Below are positions 6,734 to 18,268 of a DNA stretch of 36,248 nt, piece after piece. Positions within the stretch are counted from its first letter, which is position 1. Each line of letters starts with the position of its first letter. Below the pieces are notes generated by a model that saw only the letters and a list, made by a program, of their open reading frames with translations, had not been told where the DNA came from and made no database searches. A program made the position numbers and the translations under genes. The DNA comes from Myxococcales bacterium. GTDB lineage: Bacteria; Myxococcota_A; Polyangia; Palsa-1104. The stretch spans positions 1 through 36,248 of the forward strand of contig JAQBQH010000264.1 in assembly GCA_028287105.1 (NCBI GenBank). The letters run 5' to 3'.

Positions 6734-8848
6734 ATGCGTAGTGTGATTGGCTTATTCATGACGGCAGTGATCGGGATCGCTTGCGGGGGGGTCGCGCAGG
6801 CGCAGTCGACACACAAGATGCGGGTGAAGATCGACTCGCAGCCGCAGCAGGCGGCGATCTACGTCGACAACAAGGCCACCGGCATCAAGGGCTACACGCC
6901 GTCGACGCTGCGGCTGCCCAAGGGCACCTATACGATCATCCTGGAGCTGCCGGGCTTCCGGCCGGTGCAGAAGCCGATCACCGTGACCCGCTCCGAGGGC
7001 TTCATCTTCACGCTCGAGCGGCAGGCCAAGCCGGCGGTGCTCGACGTGCGGGCGACCTCGACCAACGACGCGGCCACCGGCGCGCAGCTGTTCGTCGACG
7101 GCGCGCCCGTCGGGACCGTGCCGGCGCGCGTCGAAGTGGCGGCGGGCAAGCATCGCATCGAGGTGCGCAAGCCCGGCTTCGTCGACTGGGGCGACAACGC
7201 CGAAGTCGCCGAGGGCGATCAGCGGCAGGTGGCGATCGATCTGCAGACCGCGGTCAAGAAGGGCGCGCTCCTGGTCACCTCCGACCAGGCCGGCGCCGAC
7301 GTCTATCTCGACGGGCAAAGGCGCGATTCGACGCCGGCGCTCCTGTCGGACATTCCCGAGGGGCAGCACTCGCTCGAGGTCAAAAAGGGCGAGCTGTCGT
7401 GGAAGCAGATCGTCACCGTGGTCGGCGGCCAGCAGCAGAAGGTGCAGGCGCAGCTGGCGGCGGCGGGGCCGGCGGTCGGCTCCTTGCGCGTGGTCTGCTC
7501 GACCGCGGGCGCCGAGGTCTACGTCGACGGCGAGGTCAAAGGTACGGTCAATAGCTCCATCCAGAACGTGCCGGTGGGGCAGCACATCGTCGAGGTGAGG
7601 GCGCGCGGTTTTGCGCCGCAGACCGTCGAGGTCACCGTCGCTGCCGGCGAGCAGCGCGTGGCGCGCGTCGATCTCAGCTCGCAGCCGGAGAAGCCGGTGA
7701 CGGCGCGCCTGCGCATCGTGACGCCGGTGCCCAATGCCGAGGTCTTCATCGACGGCGCCTCGGCGGGGCCGGCGCCGTTCGACAAGAACGACCTGGCGCC
7801 CGGCAAGCACTTCGTCATCGTGCGCGCGCGCGGCTACGCCGAGTGGAAGCGCGAAGTGGAGCTCGATCCCGCGCAGCCGACGACGCTGTCGGCCGAGCTG
7901 TCGGCGTCGGGGACGGTCAAGATCTTGTCGAACGTGGCGGGCGCGGCCGTGCTCATCGACGGGCAGGTGGTCGGCAAGACGCCGGTGGTGCTCGACAACA
8001 TCGCCGCCGGCGAGCACCTCGTGGAGGTCAAGCAGCCGGGCTACGTCGACGCCAAGCAGCCGTTCCACCTCGACGGTGGCGAGCAGAAGATCCTGGCCGC
8101 CGATCTGTCGCCGCTCCATCATGGGCCGACGCCGGCCGACATGGCGCGCCGCATGCGCGGCATGACCTCGTTCTCGGCGGTGACGATCGATCCGGCGCGC
8201 TTCACGGCCGACATCGCCGGCGGCTACGTTCCGTTTGGACAGGTGCGGCTCACCGTCGGCGCGTTTCGCCACAACTGGCTCGGCATGGACGCCGGCATCG
8301 AGCTGCGTACCATCGGCTACTTCACCGAGGGTCTCGCGCACGCCAAGCTGCAGTTCGTGCAGGCCGGTCCGGTGGCCGTCGGCTTCGATCTCGCCGTCGG
8401 TGGCGGCGGCGGACCCGGGTCGAGGACCGACTTCATCTTCGAGGCGGGCATCCCGTTCACGCTGCTCTTCGGCGATCTGGTGCGCTTCACGGCGCATCCC
8501 TACCTTCAGGTCTACAGCGATCGCAACTGTCCGACGCCGCAAGATCTGATCGACGACCCGGGGCTCTCGATGCCGGGGCAGGGCGAGCAGAAGGCGTGCG
8601 CGGTCACCGACGGCACCACGGGGCCGATTCGCTTCGGTCAGAAGAGCGCGCGCGACCGCTTCAACGGCGCGCGCCTGATGCTGCAGGCGGTCCTCGAGAT
8701 CGCGGTCACCGAGAACGTGAACATCTTCCTCTTGTTCGAGGGCGATCCGGTCGGGCAGCGCCAGGCGCTGACGGCGAAGTTCTCGTCGGTGTTCCCCAAC
8801 ACCGACCCGCAGATTTACGGCCGCGCCGGCTTGACGTTCAAGTTCTAG
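6734..8848 (+). CDS. PEGA-repeat protein with C-terminal outer-membrane-type beta domain
   Basis: A 704-aa exported protein. The signal peptide MRSVIGLFMTAVIGIACGG ends near AQA-QS (~residue 24). Six PEGA domains follow at roughly residues 29-85, 103-160, 177-232, 250-302, 323-376 and 393-447. Each shows the 'AxVYVDGxxxGxTPxxxxxxxxGxHxxxVxxxGY' pattern, for example 'AEVYVDGEVKG...VPVGQHIVEVRARGF' and 'AAVLIDGQVVGKTP...AAGEHLVEVKQPGY'. The last ~230 residues are aromatic/glycine alternating strands ending in LTFKF, and a terminal Phe is the usual outer-membrane barrel signal. PEGA domains are thought to bind the S-layer or cell wall. A periplasmic PEGA stalk attached to a small barrel is my inference. 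ATG 6734 is chosen over upstream in-frame starts because it opens the signal peptide. Confidence 0.85.
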   Translation: MRSVIGLFMTAVIGIACGGVAQAQSTHKMRVKIDSQPQQAAIYVDNKATGIKGYTPSTLRLPKGTYTIILELPGFRPVQKPITVTRSEGFIFTLERQAKPAVLDVRATSTNDAATGAQLFVDGAPVGTVPARVEVAAGKHRIEVRKPGFVDWGDNAEVAEGDQRQVAIDLQTAVKKGALLVTSDQAGADVYLDGQRRDSTPALLSDIPEGQHSLEVKKGELSWKQIVTVVGGQQQKVQAQLAAAGPAVGSLRVVCSTAGAEVYVDGEVKGTVNSSIQNVPVGQHIVEVRARGFAPQTVEVTVAAGEQRVARVDLSSQPEKPVTARLRIVTPVPNAEVFIDGASAGPAPFDKNDLAPGKHFVIVRARGYAEWKREVELDPAQPTTLSAELSASGTVKILSNVAGAAVLIDGQVVGKTPVVLDNIAAGEHLVEVKQPGYVDAKQPFHLDGGEQKILAADLSPLHHGPTPADMARRMRGMTSFSAVTIDPARFTADIAGGYVPFGQVRLTVGAFRHNWLGMDAGIELRTIGYFTEGLAHAKLQFVQAGPVAVGFDLAVGGGGGPGSRTDFIFEAGIPFTLLFGDLVRFTAHPYLQVYSDRNCPTPQDLIDDPGLSMPGQGEQKACAVTDGTTGPIRFGQKSARDRFNGARLMLQAVLEIAVTENVNIFLLFEGDPVGQRQALTAKFSSVFPNTDPQIYGRAGLTFKF

Positions 8849-8850
8849 AA

Positions 8851-8870
8851 CCGCTGACAGCTGTCAGCGG
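8851..8870. terminator. Perfect 20-bp palindrome between convergent genes
   Basis: CCGCTGACAG followed immediately by its reverse complement CTGTCAGCGG fills nearly all of the 25-nt gap between the convergent stops at 8848 and 8874. As RNA from either strand it folds to an 8-bp stem with an AGCT loop. There is no U-tract on either side, so it is an atypical bidirectional terminator candidate or a dimeric protein site. Confidence 0.55.
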
Positions 8871-8873
8871 CAA

Positions 8874-9254
8874 TCAAGCATTCCCCAAGAGCGCGTAGAA
8901 ATCGTCTTCCCCTTCGAGGAAGTCCAGGAAGCGGGCGCCCATGCGTGGGCCGCTCTCGCCCGACGCGTGCGGGCGGATCCAGACGACCTCGCCGCGCGCG
9001 CGTACCCGGCGGCCGTCCGGCAGCTCGAGGCCGACCTCGATGGCGCCATTCGGCGTGAACGGCACCATCGCGCGCACCGAGAGGCCGCCTTGGGAGATGT
9101 CGTGGACGCGCAGGTACAGCGTGTGGCGCTCGTTGGTGATCCAGCAGCGGACGGCGAGCTCCAGCCGCCGGTGGCGGCGCTGCTCGTGCTCTCGCGTCCC
9201 CGCGACCGCCGTCGGCGGGTGCGAGGGATCGGAGTCCAGGGTCGGATTGCTCAC
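8874..9254 (-). CDS. PilZ-domain protein, predicted c-di-GMP receptor
   Basis: A 126-aa single-domain PilZ protein. Both c-di-GMP binding motifs are intact: RxxxR at residues 26-30 (RRHRR) and DxSxxG at 52-57 (DISQGG). The usual beta-barrel pattern follows ('IEVGLELPDGRRVRARGEVVWI', 'PRMGARFLDFLE'). The start is a GTG (9254-9252) overlapping the TGA of the upstream lipoprotein gene in a GTGA tetranucleotide, with GGGAG upstream, indicating translational coupling. Soluble, no signal peptide, ~20 residues of disordered N-terminus. PilZ proteins act as second-messenger adaptors in motility, secretion or polysaccharide output; the output partner here is unknown. Confidence 0.88.
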   Translation of the reverse strand: MSNPTLDSDPSHPPTAVAGTREHEQRRHRRLELAVRCWITNERHTLYLRVHDISQGGLSVRAMVPFTPNGAIEVGLELPDGRRVRARGEVVWIRPHASGESGPRMGARFLDFLEGEDDFYALLGNA

Positions 9255-10873
9255 TGTCGCGCTCCCGAGAACGTCGAAGGCTGAAGGCCCGGCGCCACCC
9301 AGCTGCCACCGGTCAGGAGATCGACCTGCAGATCGCCATCCGCGTCGACCGACTGGGCGCTCCCGCCGAGGGTCAGATCGATCCCCGACGCCGGCGCGAA
9401 CGGCGCATCCAGATTGGCGGCGATGGTGTCGATGGCGGCGCCGCAGGCCGCCTGGTAGCTGCAGGCGCCACCGAGGACGCTGCACAAGAGATCCTCGACC
9501 GCCGCGCAGCCGACCTTGCCGTTGCGCGCCGCTGCCAGGACGACCGCCGTCACCAGCGACTTGACCGCCGGCGAGCCGAGCCCGCTGACCCGCACCGCGA
9601 GCGAGAGATCCACGAACGCCTGCTTCCACAAGGTCGTCCAGCCGAGGGTGAGCTGGTGATTGGCGATCCCGATCTTGCCGCCCTCGTCGGTGACCGCGAT
9701 GTTGGCGACATCGATGACGGGCAGCCCCTGGGCCACGAGGTCCCACGTCTTCGGCGACGGCCCCGTCGAGAAGGTGGCCGACTGCAAGATGTGCCGGGCG
9801 CTGAAGGCGTGCTCGCCGCTTTGGGTCACGATCAGCCGCGACTTGAGCGTCGTCGAGGTGGTGACGCCGCCCAGATCTTCGACGATCGGATCGAGCATCC
9901 GGGCCGGCGCGGTGGGCGGCGCGCTCAGGAGGTCCTCGAGCTGCCGATCGATCGAGGTCGTCGACGCCAGGCGGCAGTTGTCGGCGTCGACGGGATCGCG
10001 CATCGCGGTGACGCCCATCGCGTCGAGCAGCGCCGACGCCGCTCCGTACTTGCAGAACCCGAACTGCTGCCAGCGCGTCATCAAGCTCTTCGCGATCGCG
10101 GGATCGGGCAGGAGCTGCGAGGTCAGCACGAAGGTCCCGACGGGGGAGGGCACCGCCGGCGCGAGCGGCAGCGGCAGCATCGCCTGCGAGCCGGGCGGCA
10201 CCAGCTCGGCGCCGACGTCGACGCAGCCATAGCCGACCAGCACGCCGCCGGCGGTCTCGGCGCGACCGACGACGGTGTACGGCTTCGACAACAGGTTCTG
10301 GAATCCGAGCGCCGCGAACGTCGCATTGGACTTCGAGAGCGCGCGAAACGGCGCCGGCAGCGTCGGTGACGCCGGCAGCGCGGCGCAGGAGCGATCGTCG
10401 TAGAGCAGCGCGCGCAGCGTCGTCGAGGTCGTCGGCGTGGGCCAGCTGAGATCGATCTCGAGGTTGACGAAGTCGAGCTTGGAGACCGCGACGTCGAAGA
10501 TGACGTTGTCGGCGTTGGCCGCCGTCGCCTCCACCTTGAACTGCGCTTCCGCCTGGCCGCCGGTCAAGGTCACCGCCGCCTCGCCGGTCGCATCGGTCGT
10601 CGCCTGATCGCGCGACAGCGTCGACCCTGCCGGATCGCCGAAGATCGAAAAGCGCACTGTCTGGCCGCCGATCGCCGCGGCGCTCGCGTCGTCCGTGTGA
10701 TAGCGGACGCGCAGCTCCATCGCCCGGCCGTAGTGCAGCCCGATCTGCGACGACCCCAGGATGTCGAGGGCCGGCGGCGTACCGCCATCCGGGGGCGGAT
10801 TGTCGCCCGGGCCGCAGCCGCCGAAGGCCGCGCCCATGACGATCAAGACGGGCGCGATGCGCGCCAAATGCAC
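9251..10873 (-). CDS. Large lipoprotein with N-terminal Ig-like domain
   Basis: A 540-aa lipoprotein with a GTG start. The signal peptide ends in lipobox AFGGC (Cys20), then a short PPPDGGTPP linker. Residues ~45-125 resemble a group-1 bacterial Ig-like fold ('VRFSIFGDPAGSTLSRDQATTDATGEAAVTL'). This is the 'G.A..TDA.G.A..TLT' signature of invasin/intimin-type domains. The remaining ~400 residues contain several Cys (e.g. 'GVLVGYGCVDVGAEL', 'CAAVEDLLCSVLGGACSYQAACGAA') and many Thr/Ser, and I do not recognise a domain. The last codons overlap the PilZ gene's start. It is divergent from dnaE. A surface role is inferred from the signal and the Ig fold. Confidence 0.82.
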   Translation of the reverse strand: MHLARIAPVLIVMGAAFGGCGPGDNPPPDGGTPPALDILGSSQIGLHYGRAMELRVRYHTDDASAAAIGGQTVRFSIFGDPAGSTLSRDQATTDATGEAAVTLTGGQAEAQFKVEATAANADNVIFDVAVSKLDFVNLEIDLSWPTPTTSTTLRALLYDDRSCAALPASPTLPAPFRALSKSNATFAALGFQNLLSKPYTVVGRAETAGGVLVGYGCVDVGAELVPPGSQAMLPLPLAPAVPSPVGTFVLTSQLLPDPAIAKSLMTRWQQFGFCKYGAASALLDAMGVTAMRDPVDADNCRLASTTSIDRQLEDLLSAPPTAPARMLDPIVEDLGGVTTSTTLKSRLIVTQSGEHAFSARHILQSATFSTGPSPKTWDLVAQGLPVIDVANIAVTDEGGKIGIANHQLTLGWTTLWKQAFVDLSLAVRVSGLGSPAVKSLVTAVVLAAARNGKVGCAAVEDLLCSVLGGACSYQAACGAAIDTIAANLDAPFAPASGIDLTLGGSAQSVDADGDLQVDLLTGGSWVAPGLQPSTFSGARQ

Positions 10874-10909
10874 GGTCGTAGCGTAACACGCCTGTGAATA
10901 AACTGTCGC
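10874..10909 (-). promoter_or_regulatory. Predicted leaderless promoter of the Ig-like lipoprotein/pilZ operon
   Basis: On the minus strand GCGACA (10909-10904), 18 bp, TACGCT (10885-10880), then 6 nt to the GTG start at 10873. The TACGCT-N6-start arrangement is identical to that of the PEGA-barrel gene at 6722-6734. Confidence 0.5.
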
Positions 10910-10969
10910 CAGGGCTGTGAATTGGGGCGTGGCGAGCCGGTCAATTAGGCGCTAGAACTCGGGTTTACC

Positions 10970-11008
10970 TTTGTGACAAATTTCGGAGCAGCGAGCCCAC
11001 AGGGGCTC
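10970..11008 (+). promoter_or_regulatory. dnaE leader: palindrome and hairpin
   Basis: A perfect 11-bp palindrome TTTGT-G-ACAAA (10970-10980) is followed by a hairpin GAGCCC-ACAG-GGGCTC (10993-11008). An alternative pairing is GGAGC (10985-10989) with GCTCC (11005-11009). The hairpin ends 16 nt before the dnaE ATG. The palindrome resembles a small operator. The hairpin lies in the 5' leader if transcription starts upstream, for example near the -10-like TAGAAC at 10953-10958. The two alternative folds could in principle switch. Function is inference. Confidence 0.35.
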
Positions 11009-11024
11009 CAGGTAAAGAGAGTAC

Positions 11025-14548
<3,524 letters not shown>

Positions 14549-14552
<4 letters not shown>

Positions 14553-14583
14553 CAACGATCAACAACTGATACAATGGCGGGCG
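14549..14583 (+). promoter_or_regulatory. Predicted leaderless promoter of the Ser/Thr kinase, overlapping the dnaE stop
   Basis: CTGACA (14549-14554) includes the dnaE stop codon TGA. A short 15-bp spacer leads to TACAAT (14570-14575), which ends 8 nt before the GTG start at 14584; there is no SD. The short spacing would make it a modest promoter or one needing an activator. Confidence 0.45.
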
Positions 14584-16110
<1,527 letters not shown>

Positions 16111-16143
16111 CGCTCGCGCAAAGGGATTGAAAGCTCAGGGGCG

Positions 16144-17229
16144 TTACGGAGTCGAGCCGACGAAGCGCGGGTCTTCCAGCGCCAACGAGGTGCACGACGG
16201 CGGGGCGCTGACGGGGTTACAGCGCGCCGGCGTGCCGTCGGGCATCTCGACGAAGTAGGAGGTGCCCGCGACCGGCGCCGGGAAGTCGGTGGAGATGTAG
16301 TGCGCGGCCGATGCCAGCGCCGCGTCCCATCCGCTGAAGTCGTTGGCGCGCGCGGCGTCGCCGTCGACGTCGGCGCGCGTGCGCACGAGGAGGTGCGCGG
16401 CCACGGCGGCGTCGATGCGCACCTGGTCGCGGATCGGATCGTTGAGCACCGAGATGGCGCCGAACGGATCGCTCGGATCGGAGTCGACGAAGGCGAGGCG
16501 TCCGTCGAGGTTGGCGAGCCCGTGCGTGTAGGCCGCCCGCGTCTCGTCGCGGTTGTCGAAGTTGAAGAACAACCGCCCGCGCAGCTTGGCCAGCGTCGGC
16601 CAGCCGGCGGCGAGCGCGTCCGGCAGCGTCGCCGCGCCGGCGCGCACCTCGTCGGGCGTGATGATGCGCGAGCGTGGGAAGACGCGCAGGATGTCGCTCT
16701 CCAGATTGGTGAAGAAGGCCTCGGCCAGCGCCGGGATGAACCCGTCCTTCACTTCCATCTGGATGTAGAGCGGCAGGTGCCCGGGATATTTATCCGACCA
16801 GCTCTTGACCGTCTTCAGGCACTCGACCAGCGTCGGGCAGGTGCTGACGTCGTCGGCAAGGATGACGTGGTAGATCTCGAAGTGGTAGCCGTCGCCCTGG
16901 TCGTCCTTGACCCAGTGCAGGTCCAGCTCGATCTGGCGCACGCCCTGTTTGTCGAGCTGCAGGTCGAGCGGCACGTGCGAGTAGTGCCACTCCTTGACAT
17001 CGTTGTTGGCTTTCTCGACGTGATAGCTGTTGTGCGTGCCTTTGACCTGCAGGTGATCGAGGCGCAGCGTCGCGTCGAGCGGGTAGTTGTACGCCTTCCC
17101 CGTCGGGCCGCAGCCAGCGACGAAGAGCGTCGCACCGAGGAGCGTCGCACCGAGGAGCGTCGCACCGAAGAGCGTCGCACCGAAGAGCGTCGGATGGAGA
17201 ACGGCGTGGTGCAGGGCCGCGCGGGTCAC
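16144..17229 (-). CDS. Secreted lipoprotein, Ca2+-dependent PI-phospholipase C-like (PI-PLC-C1 family)
   Basis: A 361-aa predicted lipoprotein (lipobox VAGC, Cys40). The mature sequence has the PI-PLC TIM-barrel landmarks. KGTHNSYH (63-70) carries the first catalytic His66. IELDLHW (100-106) carries acidic ligands Glu101/Asp103. FEIYHVI carries the second His121, and LYIQMEVKDG is a further barrel strand. This matches the Ca2+-dependent bacterial phosphoinositide PLC-like family, which cleaves inositol phospholipids or GPI-type headgroups. The GTG start (17229-17227) overlaps the TGA of the upstream metallopeptidase gene (GTGA), so the two are translationally coupled. The signal-peptide core is built of GATLF/GATLL repeats (see the repeat feature). 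The true lipid substrate is unknown; predation or lipid scavenging is inference. Confidence 0.85.
   Translation of the reverse strand: MTRAALHHAVLHPTLFGATLFGATLLGATLLGATLFVAGCGPTGKAYNYPLDATLRLDHLQVKGTHNSYHVEKANNDVKEWHYSHVPLDLQLDKQGVRQIELDLHWVKDDQGDGYHFEIYHVILADDVSTCPTLVECLKTVKSWSDKYPGHLPLYIQMEVKDGFIPALAEAFFTNLESDILRVFPRSRIITPDEVRAGAATLPDALAAGWPTLAKLRGRLFFNFDNRDETRAAYTHGLANLDGRLAFVDSDPSDPFGAISVLNDPIRDQVRIDAAVAAHLLVRTRADVDGDAARANDFSGWDAALASAAHYISTDFPAPVAGTSYFVEMPDGTPARCNPVSAPPSCTSLALEDPRFVGSTP
17117..17191 (-). repeat. 15-bp in-frame tandem repeat encoding the signal-peptide core
   Basis: Plus-strand unit GCACCGA[G/A]GAGCGTC occurs four times head-to-tail: 17132-17146 and 17147-17161 (G variant), 17162-17176 and 17177-17191 (A variant). 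A fifth copy with two changes lies at 17117-17131. On the coding strand each unit adds five residues (GATLL or GATLF) to the hydrophobic core of the lipoprotein signal peptide just before the lipobox. Because units are 15 bp, gain or loss keeps the frame. Confidence 0.92.
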
Positions 17230-18227
17230 TCGAGCCCCAGCTCAGCCAGCTCTTCCTCGTCGAGCCCGAAGAAGTGGCCGGTCTCGTGCAGGAGCGTCGT
17301 GCGGATCTCCTGCTCGACCTCCGCCGTCGACCGCGCCACCCGCTCGATGTTGCGCTGAAACAGAAACACCGCCTCGAGGTGCGGCGGCCCCGACAGCGAG
17401 GACTGCTCGGGAAACGGCACGCCCGCGAACAGCCCCAGGCCGCGCGGATCGAAGCCGTCGCCGACCACCTCCTCCGACGGCAGCGGCTCGATCATCACCG
17501 GCACGTTCTCGAGCAGCTTCTGCGCGCGCTCGGGCAGCTCCGCGAGCGCCGCCTCGACCAGCTCCTCCATGCGCTCCTCGGTGACCGCCCAGGGCGCGGC
17601 CGGGGCCTTGGTGTCGAGGTCGCGCACGCGCTGGAAGTGCGCGGTCATCTCCGCGCGATCCCCGCGCGCTTCGGCGACGAGGCCGAGGCCATAGATGGGA
17701 TCGGCGTTCTGCGGCTCCAGCTTGCCCGCCGCCTCGAAGTGCTGCGCGGCGCGGTCGTGATCTTCGATCTCCAGAAAGGCGTCGGCGGCGCGCAGCTCCA
17801 GCGCCGCGGTCGGCAGCTCGACCGGCGGCAGCTCGCCGAGCGTCGCCTCGGCCGACTCCGCGTCGCCGTCGCCCAGCTCGATCTCCGCCTTCAAGAGCAG
17901 CGCGTCGACGTACTCGTCCTCTTCCTCGGCCACGTCGAGCGCCCGCTCGGCGAGCGCCCGCGCCTTCTCGGCGTCGCCGTCGAGCGCCAGCGTCTCGGCC
18001 GCGAGCAGGATGGGATCGAGGTAGTTGGCGTCGAGCTCCATGGCGCGGTCGAAGGCCTCGAGCGCGCCTTCGACGTCGCCTTCGGCGTTGGCCACGGCCC
18101 CCACCAGCGTAAAAGCTTCGGGTGAGTCAGCGTCCGCGGTGGCGGCGCGATCCGCCAACTTGCGCGCCTCGTCGACCTTGCCCTCTTCCAAGAGCTGCCA
18201 CCCGCGTTCGATCGGATCGTCGTCCAC
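17226..18227 (-). CDS. TPR protein with C-terminal zincin-like metallopeptidase domain
   Basis: A 333-aa cytosolic protein (no signal peptide), GTG start at 18227 behind GAGGAG. Residues ~1-200 are TPR-like helical repeats ('PIERGWQLLEEGKVDEARKLADRA', 'AFTLVGAVANAEGDVEGALEAFDRAMEL', 'AQHFEAAGKLEPQNADPIYGLG'). The C-terminal ~115 residues match the small zincin_1/MMP-like family: 'LLENVPVMIEPLP', 'FQRNIERVA', then the zinc site HETGHFFGLDEEEL with His314, Glu315, His318 and Asp323. This HExxHxxGxxD signature indicates a zinc peptidase. Family members are usually stand-alone ~120-aa proteins, so the TPR fusion is notable. The protein is strongly acidic. It is co-transcribed with the PI-PLC-like gene through a 4-nt overlap and divergent from the LpoA-like gene. 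Substrate unknown. Confidence 0.87.
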   Translation of the reverse strand: MDDDPIERGWQLLEEGKVDEARKLADRAATADADSPEAFTLVGAVANAEGDVEGALEAFDRAMELDANYLDPILLAAETLALDGDAEKARALAERALDVAEEEDEYVDALLLKAEIELGDGDAESAEATLGELPPVELPTAALELRAADAFLEIEDHDRAAQHFEAAGKLEPQNADPIYGLGLVAEARGDRAEMTAHFQRVRDLDTKAPAAPWAVTEERMEELVEAALAELPERAQKLLENVPVMIEPLPSEEVVGDGFDPRGLGLFAGVPFPEQSSLSGPPHLEAVFLFQRNIERVARSTAEVEQEIRTTLLHETGHFFGLDEEELAELGLE

Positions 18228-18268
18228 TTTTGCTCCTCGGGAAAGCGTTTGCTAAGTTCGCTCGTACA
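18228..18268. promoter_or_regulatory. 41-bp divergent promoter region
   Basis: Plus strand: TTGCTC (18230-18235), 17 bp, TAAGTT (18253-18258), then 10 nt to ATG 18269 with no SD, a good sigma70-like leaderless promoter. The -35 overlaps the minus-strand SD (GAGGAG, 18238-18233) of the TPR-zincin gene, whose own promoter must lie further into the plus-strand gene; I could not place it. Confidence 0.5.

Noticed and set aside
8874-10889. One 671-codon minus-strand frame reading as a large N-terminal extension of the PilZ protein
   Set aside because: Upstream of 9254 the frame is Arg/Gly/Asp-rich and out of frame with the genuine lipoprotein gene; the GTGA overlap and GGGAG SD mark the real PilZ start.
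17117-17191. CRISPR-like array
   Set aside because: Units are contiguous 15-mers without spacers and in frame with a signal peptide; no cas genes are present.
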